Notes: generated by a model from the letters alone, not told the origin. Shown: positions 1 through 6,622, numbered from the stretch's first letter. The stretch is 13,803 nt of DNA from Moheibacter stercoris (GCF_040545805.1 NZ_JBEPMO010000031.1:1-13803); one strand, 5' to 3'. Program-made: numbers and translations.

Positions 1-51
1 AGTATAATCTCGTTGCGTCCGTTTGTTCCTTTCGGAATTTAATTCTTTCAT
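1..51 (-). CDS. IS3-family transposase OrfA, N-terminal fragment
   Basis: This is an open frame running off the left edge. Its ATG is at 51-49 and 17 codons are visible, MKELNSERNKRTQRDYT. The RTQRDYT start resembles the N-terminus of IS3/IS150-group OrfA proteins, which continue into a helix-turn-helix that binds the element ends. In this family OrfB (DDE integrase) is usually made by -1 frameshifting with OrfA; that part is not in the window. The frame starts 15 nt inside the terminal repeat, the expected position. Intactness cannot be judged. Confidence 0.6.
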   Translation of the reverse strand, partial: MKELNSERNKRTQRDYT

Positions 52-66
52 AATAAGTCGATTTTG

Positions 67-91
67 TGTCAACTTATTTTAGGACGGGACA
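67..91 (-). repeat. IS3-type terminal inverted repeat (left end, OrfA-proximal)
   Basis: This 25-bp segment on the minus strand begins TGTCCCGTCC and ends GTTGACA. The outer TG and the inner (G/T)TTGACA-like end match the general layout of IS3-family ends, as far as I recall them. Base 91 is taken as the outermost base of the element. The sequence just outside, from 92, is the A/T-rich tail of a terminator. Confidence 0.55.
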
Positions 92-100
92 ATAAAAAAT

Positions 101-132
101 AAAAAAGGAACTCAGTAATGGGTTCCTTTTTT
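101..132 (-). terminator. Strong bidirectional hairpin terminator
   Basis: An 11-bp perfect stem (AAAAAAGGAAC at 101-111 with GTTCCTTTTTT at 122-132) encloses a 10-nt loop and has T-rich tails in both directions. On the minus strand it lies about 240 nt downstream of the symporter operon and would stop its transcripts before the insertion sequence. It would also work on the plus strand. Confidence 0.8.
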
Positions 133-201
133 TGTGGATTCAACTTACTTGTTTTTTATTAATTAGGATATATTTCGAACTTTAGAAAGTTTGCTTTTAA
201 A

Positions 202-353
202 AGGAATTGATATTTAAATGATATTTTTATAATTAGAATAAACCAATTAAATTTCGATGAACAAACTATCTCACTTTTAAAATGATTTAATAAAAATCCA
301 ATCCTATTTCATGTATGAGATCTTTTCTATTTGTGAATTAGGAATTGATATTT
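202..353. repeat. 14-bp direct repeat in the intergenic region
   Basis: AGGAATTGATATTT occurs at 202-215 and again at 340-353. The stretch between the terminator at 101-132 and the symporter stop codon (369) is otherwise very AT-rich, and I see no supported gene in it. The repeat may be chance in such biased sequence or a remnant of a larger duplication. Confidence 0.35.
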
Positions 354-368
354 TTCTATTCTTGAAAT

Positions 369-1328
369 TTATTCTCTCTTTCCCAAACTCGTTGCAATTA
401 TACTGATGATGAAAATCTGTATCGCATGAAAAATCATCAAGGGAAGTAAAATAATTCCAATTGGAAAACCTGTAAACAAAATTTTGGCGAATACAGTTCC
501 ATGAACCAAGGATTTTTTCGTTCCGCAAAACTGAGCGGTGATTTGATCTTCCAAATTGAACTGCAATTTCCTTGCGATATATCCAGTCAAGAAATAAATA
601 AAGTAAAATAGCGCAAGTACAATTAATGTAATTATTCCTAATTCTTTCCAGCTAACGGAACTAAATACATTGGTTAAAAAGGAATGCGCAAAACTTTTGT
701 AGATGATAATCAGGATGATGAACTGATCAAATCTTGTCAATTTCTTGCTATGCTTCTGTGCAAATTTCCCTAAATATTTCTGTAAGAATAAACCAGCAAT
801 TATTGGAAGAAGAATCTCGGTCAATAGTTTCAAATAAATGGAACTGAATTCGAATTCTTGTGATGTATTTTGTATGAAAAGTCCAATCCATAGTGGAGTT
901 AAGACAATCCCAATCAATCCCGAAATACTTGCGTTGAATATTGCCGCTGGAATATTTCCTTTCGCCATGGAAACCATGACAACAGAAGAAGAAACGGTAG
1001 AAGGTAATGCAGCCAAAAATAAAAATGCCAACCAAATCATTTCGGAATCTCCACTTGGAAAAAATGGTTTCGCAGCAATTACGAGCAAAGGGAAAATCAA
1101 AAATGTGGTGGATTGAACCAATAAATGCAATTTCCAATTGCTCAATCCTTGTTTGATTTTTTCGTGACTTAATTTCAATCCGTAAAAAAAGAAAATCAAG
1201 GAAATTCCGATGCTTGCGATTTCATCCAAAGGAATTGGACTATCTTCCCGACCAAAATCAGGGAATACGTAGGCAAGAATTACCGTGAAAATAATCGCTA
1301 AAACGAATGAATCTACTTTTAATTTCAT
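369..1328 (-). CDS. Bile acid:sodium symporter family transporter (YfeH/SBF-like)
   Basis: This is a 319-residue inner-membrane protein with about nine to ten hydrophobic segments, the size and pattern of the SBF-like branch (PF13593, E. coli YfeH type) of the bile acid:Na+ symporter superfamily. The segment from about residue 105, ALPSTVSSSVVMVSMAKGN, followed by AAIFNASISGLIGIVLTP, is the conserved core motif of that branch. The substrate is unknown; characterised superfamily members move organic anions with Na+. It is the last gene of a three-gene operon: its ATG directly abuts the TAA of the upstream gene (TAA|ATG), so translation is probably coupled. The positive-inside N-terminus (MKLKVDSF) supports this start. 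No truncation is seen. Confidence 0.85.
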   Translation of the reverse strand: MKLKVDSFVLAIIFTVILAYVFPDFGREDSPIPLDEIASIGISLIFFFYGLKLSHEKIKQGLSNWKLHLLVQSTTFLIFPLLVIAAKPFFPSGDSEMIWLAFLFLAALPSTVSSSVVMVSMAKGNIPAAIFNASISGLIGIVLTPLWIGLFIQNTSQEFEFSSIYLKLLTEILLPIIAGLFLQKYLGKFAQKHSKKLTRFDQFIILIIIYKSFAHSFLTNVFSSVSWKELGIITLIVLALFYFIYFLTGYIARKLQFNLEDQITAQFCGTKKSLVHGTVFAKILFTGFPIGIILLPLMIFHAIQIFIISIIATSLGKRE

Positions 1329-1865
1329 TTAGTGAATGTCAATAGTTCCCAATTTCAAAGCCCAAACGGTTTTGGTTTTTGTTCCGAATTTCTTCTGAAT
1401 AGGTGTAAAATAAATGGTTTGTTGGATGGTTTCTTTTACTATTTTCTTCCCTTTATCAATTTTAAGCGAATAAGAATTTATCCAATGATCGAGTTGAATA
1501 TTGGAAGAACTTTTTATTTCATTCACTTCAAATTTCCAATTTTTATACTCGATTGACGCCAAAAATTCATCCAGATTCTGATATGAAGTTGATTGATTTT
1601 CAAAATTGGGTATTTTGATTGAATTATTTTGAACCAAGGATTCCAAATTGGATTGTATCTGTTTCTTTAGTTTATCATCCTTTGTTTGAGAATATCGGCT
1701 TGCATAATCATAGAACTCCAAAATCATGCTATGAGAATTGGACTGATAAGCAGCAATATTTTTCGATGAAAACTGAGCTTGAATTTCTTGTTTGGATTCA
1801 ATGGTTTGTGAAAAACCATTGGTTGCAAAAATAAGTATGCTTATAAATAGAAAAATACTTTTCAT
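1329..1865 (-). CDS. Secreted hypothetical protein, middle gene of the symporter operon
   Basis: This is a 178-residue protein with a clear signal peptide (hydrophobic residues 4-16, likely cleavage after FS at 19 before Q20). It should therefore lie in the periplasm or be attached to the outer membrane. The mature part is hydrophilic: helical and Q/S/N-rich up to about residue 90, then beta-rich with the aromatic pattern YKNWKFEV and, at the end, TKTVWALKLGTIDIH. I do not recognise the family. It overlaps the upstream gene by 4 nt (ATGA) and ends right at the transporter ATG, so all three are presumably co-translated. A periplasmic partner of the membrane protein upstream or of the symporter is plausible but unproven. 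Confidence 0.7.
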   Translation of the reverse strand: MKSIFLFISILIFATNGFSQTIESKQEIQAQFSSKNIAAYQSNSHSMILEFYDYASRYSQTKDDKLKKQIQSNLESLVQNNSIKIPNFENQSTSYQNLDEFLASIEYKNWKFEVNEIKSSSNIQLDHWINSYSLKIDKGKKIVKETIQQTIYFTPIQKKFGTKTKTVWALKLGTIDIH

Positions 1866-2773
1866 GATTTCTGAATTCTGATGAAGGTTATTTCTTTGTT
1901 GGCATTGGTTTCGATAGTCAAAATTTTCATTTTTTTGGTTTCTTGCGTGGGCAAGATGAGTTTCTCCGAAAATTCTTTTTTATTGAGATGTTCCGCACCC
2001 AATTCGTCTTTCAAAAAAAGAATGACTTCTAAATCCTCAGACAATATTTTGTTCAATTTTTCTTTCCGAACTTCCCAATCATCCCAATCCGATTCGATGA
2101 ATCTTTTCAAAACCAAAGCATAATCTTCTGGTTTTATATAAATTTCCTCCACCGTTGAGGAAAGCTGAATTTCTTGTTCTTCGAAATAAGGGCTTTCAAT
2201 GCTTATTTTATCGCTTGTATTGGGAATTTCTACACGTGAATTTTCCATTTTCAATTTCTTTTTGGAATCATTGGTTAGATGGTAAACTTCTACTTCTGAT
2301 TCTTGAACAGGTTGTTTGGTGATTTCATTTTTGATTAGGATTGTTTTTTTATTGAGATGAATTGCCCATTCATACACGGTAAAACCAATTATTGGAATCA
2401 ACAAAACCAAAAAATAACGTTTTCTAAATTTTTTCTTATTCGTATTCTTTTTGGATTTTTTAGAAACTCTTGGTTGTGTCGTCTTTAATCTTTCTTGGTA
2501 GGCAAATTCTTCCCAGGAGGAAACTCCTACAAATTTCGAAAAGATATCCAATAAATCTTTTCGTGGTAATTTCTCATTCGTTTCCGATTTCAAATGGGTA
2601 TAAATCCATTTTTCACTGACCGTTTCTTTTTGATTTTCTTCTATCAATTCAATGAGCTGTCGGATGTCCTTTGAACTAAAATTTTTCCAATCGCCTTGAA
2701 AATAAGGATAGAAATCTCGATAAGAATTCAATATCCGATTTTTCAATTCCTGAAAAATTTCTAGTTCGTTCAT
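1862..2773 (-). CDS. Membrane-anchored protein with cytoplasmic helical domain, first gene of the symporter operon
   Basis: This is a 303-residue protein starting MNELEIF. Residues 1-93 form a predicted cytoplasmic helical domain with the signature KFSSKD-like NFSSKDIRQL, VSEKWIYTHLK and KLPRKDLLDIFSKFVGVSSWEEF. I associate this arrangement with uncharacterised flavobacterial proteins. A very basic linker (105-119) leads to one membrane helix (about 120-138). A periplasmic part follows: a short beta-domain starting TILIKNEITKQPVQESEV that looks like a carboxypeptidase-regulatory-type sandwich (about 144-214), then a charged helical tail. The order cytoplasmic domain, membrane helix, periplasmic beta-domain resembles a transmembrane signalling protein such as an anti-sigma factor, but no sigma factor is adjacent. 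The ATG at 2773 is preferred over 2872 because a TAACTTTA -7-like box lies 8 nt upstream of it and the extra 33 residues look non-native. Confidence 0.72.
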   Translation of the reverse strand: MNELEIFQELKNRILNSYRDFYPYFQGDWKNFSSKDIRQLIELIEENQKETVSEKWIYTHLKSETNEKLPRKDLLDIFSKFVGVSSWEEFAYQERLKTTQPRVSKKSKKNTNKKKFRKRYFLVLLIPIIGFTVYEWAIHLNKKTILIKNEITKQPVQESEVEVYHLTNDSKKKLKMENSRVEIPNTSDKISIESPYFEEQEIQLSSTVEEIYIKPEDYALVLKRFIESDWDDWEVRKEKLNKILSEDLEVILFLKDELGAEHLNKKEFSEKLILPTQETKKMKILTIETNANKEITFIRIQKS

Positions 2774-2809
2774 TTTGCCGATAAAGTTAGGTTTTGGAAG
2801 AAAATTTCC

Positions 2810-2849
2810 TACTGTAAATCTACTGTAAAACTTTGGAAAATCTTTACAG
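2810..2849. promoter_or_regulatory. Repeated CTGTAAA boxes in a divergent intergenic region (candidate operator)
   Basis: TACTGTAAA occurs at 2810-2818 and 2821-2829 in direct repeat with an 11-bp period, about one helical turn. The reverse complement TTTACAG lies at 2843-2849, making a 7-bp inverted pair with the second copy. The cluster sits between the divergent starts at 2773 and 2927, just upstream of the minus-strand operon, where a regulator would be expected to bind. No cognate regulator is identifiable here. Confidence 0.4.
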
Positions 2850-2872
2850 GAAATAGAAAGTCGTTTTGCCAA

Positions 2873-2901
2873 TTGTGAAATTTTATTTGAGGCGATACTT
2901 G
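2873..2901 (+). promoter_or_regulatory. Possible promoter of the SIMPL-domain gene
   Basis: TTG at 2873-2875 is followed, after 20 nt, by TACTTG at 2896-2901, an imperfect match to the Bacteroidota -7 box TAnnTTTG. Transcription would start about 20 nt before the ATG at 2927. Confidence 0.35.
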
Positions 2902-2926
2902 TGCATTAATTTAAAATTTTCAAAAA

Positions 2927-3910
2927 ATGAAAACAATCTTTAGCCTTTTCACAAGTTTATTTTTCACCCTTTCCTTTGCACAAATTGGAGGAAATCAATT
3001 GTACGGAAATACAGATTATTCCAATTCGTATCAAAAAAACAATTCAAATAGTTTAACCAATCTGAAACCTAAAATTTTGACCAATGAAAATTCCATCACT
3101 TTGGATATTTCTATTTTGAACCATGTTCAAGCCGATTATTATATGGTCACCTTTGGAGTGAATGAGGAAAATCTATCGGTTGAATTATGTAATACACAAA
3201 TCAACAAGCGAATCGAGAATTTTATTCGATCAATTGAAAAATTGGGTATTAAAAAATCAGATGTATATGTGGATTTTATTTCGCAAACCAAAATCTATGA
3301 TCATATTTCCGAAGCAGAAGGAGAGAAGGTCAACATTCAACAAGTGGATGTAGGATTTGAAATCAAAAAGAACATCATTTTCAAATTGAAGCAAATTGAA
3401 TTATTTGACCAATTGGTTGAATTGGCTTCGAAACAGAAGATTTATAACATCATCAATGTTGAATATTATGCTGACAATCAAGATAAGATTTATGATGAAA
3501 TGCTTGCAGAAGCTATTTCTATTCAAAAGAAACGAATTAAGCATTTAAACTTAAATGAAAAGGACTGGGATTTAGTGCCCGAATTTACCATTTCGTTTTC
3601 ATCTGTTCAACCTGGAAATCAATACAAGTCCTATCGAGCATATGAGTCAGGAACTGTTTCCTATAACAATTACTACAACAATAATACTTTGGTTGTACAA
3701 AAGGAAGAACGAAAATCGAGAACTTTTTATTTCGATGGTTTACCAACCGATGGATTTGACAAAGTCATGAATGCTTCATCTCCAATTGTAGGTTTGCAAT
3801 ATGTGATGAATGTTCAAATTGTTTATAAAAAGCATCAAGAAATCAATTCTGATAAAATCTATCATCTGATTACGCCAAATGGAGAATTGAAAGAAATTCG
3901 TTTGGAATAA
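2927..3910 (+). CDS. Exported SIMPL-domain (DUF541-like) protein
   Basis: This is a 327-residue protein with a signal peptide (residues 1-18, cleavage at FA|Q). From about residue 57 to 225 it carries features of the SIMPL/DUF541 fold (E. coli YggE type): the entry strand ITLDISILNHVQADYYMVTFGV, then an amphipathic helix NKRIENFIRSIEKLGIKKSDV leading into a strand, and later AEAISIQKKRIKHL. SIMPL proteins are periplasmic or outer-membrane linked; their molecular role is poorly known (YggE is tied to oxidative stress). The region 225-270 is low-complexity and rich in Y, N and S (YNNYYNNN), and the C-terminus is an added beta-rich tail, so the protein is longer than the family norm. It is a single-gene unit closed by a strong terminator. 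Domain assignment is from pattern, not from a search. Confidence 0.7.
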   Translation: MKTIFSLFTSLFFTLSFAQIGGNQLYGNTDYSNSYQKNNSNSLTNLKPKILTNENSITLDISILNHVQADYYMVTFGVNEENLSVELCNTQINKRIENFIRSIEKLGIKKSDVYVDFISQTKIYDHISEAEGEKVNIQQVDVGFEIKKNIIFKLKQIELFDQLVELASKQKIYNIINVEYYADNQDKIYDEMLAEAISIQKKRIKHLNLNEKDWDLVPEFTISFSSVQPGNQYKSYRAYESGTVSYNNYYNNNTLVVQKEERKSRTFYFDGLPTDGFDKVMNASSPIVGLQYVMNVQIVYKKHQEINSDKIYHLITPNGELKEIRLE

Positions 3911-3926
3911 TCCAAGCCAAAGAAAG

Positions 3927-3963
3927 AAAACCTTGTCTAGTAAGTTTTGCTTAACAAGGTTTT
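3927..3963 (+). terminator. Rho-independent terminator of the SIMPL-domain gene
   Basis: AAAACCTTGT (3927-3936) pairs with ACAAGGTTTT (3954-3963). An inner TAAG/CTTA stem (3941-3944 with 3950-3953) sits on top, and a T-run reaches 3966. The A-tract on the left makes it potentially bidirectional. Confidence 0.85.
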
Positions 3964-3973
3964 TTTATCTTTA
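3946..3973 (+). promoter_or_regulatory. Possible promoter of the DUF2891 gene, embedded in the preceding terminator
   Basis: TTTG at 3946-3949 (terminator loop) is followed, 16 nt later, by TATCTTTA at 3966-3973, one base from TAnnTTTG. The start codon at 3990 would then have a leader of only about 10 nt. The spacing is slightly short, so this is tentative. Confidence 0.3.
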
Positions 3974-3989
3974 ATAAATTTTTAATCAG

Positions 3990-5117
3990 ATGAAAGTTGC
4001 AAATGTATTGATGGGAATAAGTCTAATCGTTATGGTTTCATGCAATCAAAAAGAATCACCTTCCGAAGAAGTGACCAATATTGTTGAAACTTTGGATGAT
4101 TCTAAGGTAAATTTAGATTTAGCACAAGCCAATCGCTTGGCAAGTTTACCTTTCAAATGTTTGCAAACGGAATATCCCAATAAAACAAGTCAAGTTTTGG
4201 ACACGAAAGAAGATTTAGGATCTCCGCGTGAATTACATCCGGCTTTTTATGGTTGTTTTGATTGGCATTCGTCTGTTCATGGACATTGGTCATTGGTGAA
4301 ATTGTTGAAAGACTTTCCAGAATTGAACAATCGTGAGGAAATTTTAGAAAAATTAAAACAAAACATTACCGAAGAAAATATTCAAGGAGAAATTGCGTAT
4401 TTCAATCGAAAACAGGAATATTCCTTTTCCAGAACCTATGGTTGGACTTGGTTGTTGAAATTGCAAATGGAATTAAATACTTGGCAAAATGAAGACGCGC
4501 AGCAAATGGCCAAAAACCTTCAACCATTAACCGATGTTTTGGTTAGTCGATACCAAGAATTTCTGCCGAAATTATTGTATCCAATTCGTGTTGGAACCCA
4601 TAACAATTCAGCTTTCGGGATGAGTTTCGCCTATGATTATGCCATTCATGCCAAGAATCAAAATTTGAAATCATCGATTGAAGAAGCTGCAAAACGTTTG
4701 TATTCCAATGATAAAAACTGTCCGATTTCTTGGGAACCCGATGGATTTGATTTTTTGTCGCCTTGTTTGGAAGAAGTTTCCTTGATGCAAAGAATTTTAA
4801 GTCCAGAAGAATTGAATAGTTGGTTAGATGTTTTCTTGCCCGAATTAAAAACCAAAGAATTTGAATTGGAAGTAGCGAAAGTTTCAGATCGTGAAGATGG
4901 TCATTTGGTTCATTTAGACGGATTGAATTTTTCCAGAGCTTGGGTATTCTATCGTTTGGCCAAACAATTTCCAGAAAAATACGGACACTTGAAACAATTA
5001 GGAGATGTGCATTTGGCGCACTCCTTACCATCGATTGTTGATGGAAGTTACGAAGGAGAACATTGGTTGGCGAGTTTTGCTTTGTATGCGATGTCTGAAC
5101 GAAATCCTATTGAGTAA
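3990..5117 (+). CDS. DUF2891 family lipoprotein
   Basis: This is a 375-residue protein with a lipoprotein signal peptide; the lipobox ends VMVSC with Cys18 as the acylated residue. The acidic stretch just after it (KESPSEE) could act as a surface-export signal as in other Bacteroidota, but this is inference. The mature protein matches DUF2891: ELHPAFYGCFDWHSSVHGHW around residues 81-100, RVGTHNNSAFGMSFAYDYA, a DFLSPCLEE segment, HLDGLNFSRAW, and YEGEHWLASFALYAMSER close to the C-terminus. The His, Trp and Asp clusters and all-helical character suggest an alpha/alpha-barrel with a carbohydrate-type cleft, but no activity is established for the family to my knowledge. It converges with the next gene and overlaps its 3' end by 11 nt. 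Confidence 0.85.
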   Translation: MKVANVLMGISLIVMVSCNQKESPSEEVTNIVETLDDSKVNLDLAQANRLASLPFKCLQTEYPNKTSQVLDTKEDLGSPRELHPAFYGCFDWHSSVHGHWSLVKLLKDFPELNNREEILEKLKQNITEENIQGEIAYFNRKQEYSFSRTYGWTWLLKLQMELNTWQNEDAQQMAKNLQPLTDVLVSRYQEFLPKLLYPIRVGTHNNSAFGMSFAYDYAIHAKNQNLKSSIEEAAKRLYSNDKNCPISWEPDGFDFLSPCLEEVSLMQRILSPEELNSWLDVFLPELKTKEFELEVAKVSDREDGHLVHLDGLNFSRAWVFYRLAKQFPEKYGHLKQLGDVHLAHSLPSIVDGSYEGEHWLASFALYAMSERNPIE

Positions 5118-5637
5118 TATCAAAAGGTTCTATGATGATCATGCCATGGTATTTTTTTTCGTTCACGTCAAAATGATTTTTAATTACTTTCACCGACTCA
5201 ATATCACTGGGTTGAACGGATTTTAAATAATCAGCATCGATCAATTTCCCGTCAAAAAAATAAAGGATAAATTCTGGCAAATATTCCGATTCTTCAGTTG
5301 AATATTTATGAGTATTGATGAAAAGAACGCCTTGTTTGGAAGTGTCGGTCCATATTTTGGTTAAATCCTGTATTTCATTTCCGATGTACGAAACACTTTT
5401 AATGTCTTCTTTTTTAAGGTTGTAAATCTCTGTCGGAATTTCATTTAGAAATGTTTTGCCATCAACAATAAAAGTTGGGTTTTGAATGTTTTTTTCACTT
5501 GTTTGTGAATGAATTTCTTCATTTAAATACTCATTCAAGCTTCCATGAAATTGATGAATTTGAGCATTGAGAATTCCAAATAAACAAACGGCTAAGATCG
5601 ATAGGGGATATTTCATCATGATAGTTTTAAATTTCAT
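5107..5637 (-). CDS. Secreted protein with two TonB-plug-like repeats
   Basis: This is a 176-residue protein with a signal peptide (hydrophobic core about 9-23, cleavage at NA|Q). The ATG at 5616 (residue 8) gives a cleaner signal peptide, so the true start may be 5637, 5619 or 5616. The mature part contains two copies of one module. Copy 1 (about 53-109) has PTFIVDGKTFL, EDIKSVSYIGN and QGVLFINTH. Copy 2 (about 124-171) has ILYFFDGKLID, SDIESVKVIKN and YHGMIIIEP. The order xDGK, DI.SV.V, (Y)GVI.I is the core of the plug of TonB-dependent receptors, here without any barrel. No enzyme motif is visible. A role as an anchor or interaction protein of the envelope is only a guess. Confidence 0.65.
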   Translation of the reverse strand: MKFKTIMMKYPLSILAVCLFGILNAQIHQFHGSLNEYLNEEIHSQTSEKNIQNPTFIVDGKTFLNEIPTEIYNLKKEDIKSVSYIGNEIQDLTKIWTDTSKQGVLFINTHKYSTEESEYLPEFILYFFDGKLIDADYLKSVQPSDIESVKVIKNHFDVNEKKYHGMIIIEPFDITQ

Positions 5638-5678
5638 TGCTTTTCATGGGAAAAATAATATTAATCAGATGAAAAGAC

Positions 5679-5709
5679 TTTGGTAAAAATATGAAATTGG
5701 TTACATTTG
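5679..5709 (+). promoter_or_regulatory. sucD promoter (consensus Bacteroidota type)
   Basis: TTTG at 5679-5682, 19 nt, then TACATTTG at 5702-5709 is an exact fit to TTTG-N19-TAnnTTTG. Transcription should begin near 5715, about a dozen bases before the ATG at 5728. This also supports rejecting the TTG at 5707, which lies inside the -7 box. Confidence 0.75.
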
Positions 5710-5727
5710 TCACTCAAAAATTTAACA

Positions 5728-6600
5728 ATGGCAGTTTTAGTAAATAAAGATTCGAAAATAATCGTACAAGGATTCACAGGAAAAGAAGGAACTTTTCACG
5801 CAGAGCAAATGATTGAATACGGAACGAACGTCGTAGGTGGTGTAACTCCTGGAAAAGGTGGAACAGAACACTTGGGAAGACCAGTATTTGATACAGTTGC
5901 TGACGCGGTTCAAAAAGCGGGAGCTGATGTAAGTATTATTTTCGTTCCACCAGCATTTGCTGCAGACGCTATTATGGAAGCTGCTGACGCAGGAATCAAA
6001 GTGGTTATTTGTATCACAGAAGGTATTCCTGTAAATGATATGGTTCAAGTTCAAGCTTATATTGACAACCGTGATGTTACCTTGATCGGTCCAAACTGTC
6101 CAGGAGTAATTACAGCTGATGAAGCAAAAGTAGGAATTATGCCTGGTTTCGTTTTCAAAAAAGGAAAAGTAGGAATCGTTTCTAAATCAGGAACTTTAAC
6201 CTATGAAGCAGCAGACCAAGTTGTAAAAGCTGGATACGGAATTTCAACTGCAATTGGTATTGGTGGTGATCCAATCATTGGAACAACAACCAAAGAAGCT
6301 TTGGAATTGTTTATCAATGACCCAGAAACAGAAGCGGTAGTAATGATCGGTGAAATTGGAGGTCAATTGGAAGCAGAAGCTGCAAGATGGTACAAAGAAT
6401 CTGGTTCTAAAAAACCAGTAGTAGGGTTCATCGCTGGTCAAACTGCACCAAAAGGAAGAACAATGGGACATGCTGGTGCAATCGTTGGAGGAAAAGACGA
6501 TACAGCTCAAGCAAAAATGGCCATCATGAGTGAATGCGGAATTCATGTTGTCGATTCTCCTGCAGAAATTGGAGTGACCGTTGCAAAAGTTTTAGCATAA
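5728..6600 (+). CDS. sucD: Succinate--CoA ligase (ADP-forming) subunit alpha
   Basis: This 290-residue protein, the standard length for SucD, catalyses with SucC the reversible conversion of succinyl-CoA to succinate with nucleotide phosphorylation (TCA cycle, cytoplasm). It starts MAVLVNKDSKIIVQGFTG. The CoA-binding Rossmann domain includes GFTGKEGTFHAEQM, GGVTPGKGG and the GPNCPGVI signature. The phosphorylated histidine is His248 in GRTMGHAGAIVGG (E. coli His246). The nucleotide-binding beta subunit gene sucC is not adjacent, unlike in enterobacteria; separated genes are, as I recall, common in flavobacteria. It has its own consensus promoter and strong terminator, so it is monocistronic. 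Codon use is more regular than in the neighbouring hypothetical genes, as expected for a well-expressed enzyme. Confidence 0.97.
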   Translation: MAVLVNKDSKIIVQGFTGKEGTFHAEQMIEYGTNVVGGVTPGKGGTEHLGRPVFDTVADAVQKAGADVSIIFVPPAFAADAIMEAADAGIKVVICITEGIPVNDMVQVQAYIDNRDVTLIGPNCPGVITADEAKVGIMPGFVFKKGKVGIVSKSGTLTYEAADQVVKAGYGISTAIGIGGDPIIGTTTKEALELFINDPETEAVVMIGEIGGQLEAEAARWYKESGSKKPVVGFIAGQTAPKGRTMGHAGAIVGGKDDTAQAKMAIMSECGIHVVDSPAEIGVTVAKVLA

Positions 6601-6622
6601 TTCATTAAGATTATAAGAATTC

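Larger units (their letters stand above)
1..91 (-). mobile_element. Left end of an IS3-family insertion sequence (partial)
   Basis: Read on the minus strand from 91, the DNA begins TGTCCCGTCC and reaches GTTGACA 25 bp in. This fits IS3-family terminal inverted repeats, which start with TG and are about 25 bp long. It is followed 15 nt later by the start of an OrfA-like reading frame. The rest of the element, including the DDE transposase and the other terminal repeat, lies outside the window to the left. The flanking direct repeat cannot be tested because only one end is visible. The call rests on the combination of the terminal sequence and the OrfA N-terminus. Confidence 0.65.

Noticed and set aside
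304..528. 74-codon minus-strand frame overlapping the end of the symporter gene
   Set aside because: It lies mostly in another frame of a well-supported gene, with no recognisable domain or start signal.
838..1116. 92-codon plus-strand frame inside the symporter gene
   Set aside because: It is antisense to conserved transporter motifs; no independent evidence for coding.
2774..2872. N-terminal extension of the membrane protein from the ATG at 2872
   Set aside because: The extra 33 residues look non-native, and the segment contains the CTGTAAA boxes and the -7-like box. The ATG at 2773 is the better start.
4543..5031. 162-codon minus-strand frame inside the DUF2891 gene
   Set aside because: It is antisense to conserved DUF2891 motifs and its translation has the composition of a shadow frame.
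5627..5647. Six-codon leader frame MKSNEI upstream of the plug-repeat gene
   Set aside because: It is too short, overlaps the gene start and has no attenuator structure. Chance is the simplest reading.
5707..5727. TTG start extending SucD by 7 residues
   Set aside because: The TTG lies inside the TAnnTTTG promoter box, and the ATG at 5728 gives the standard SucD N-terminus and length.
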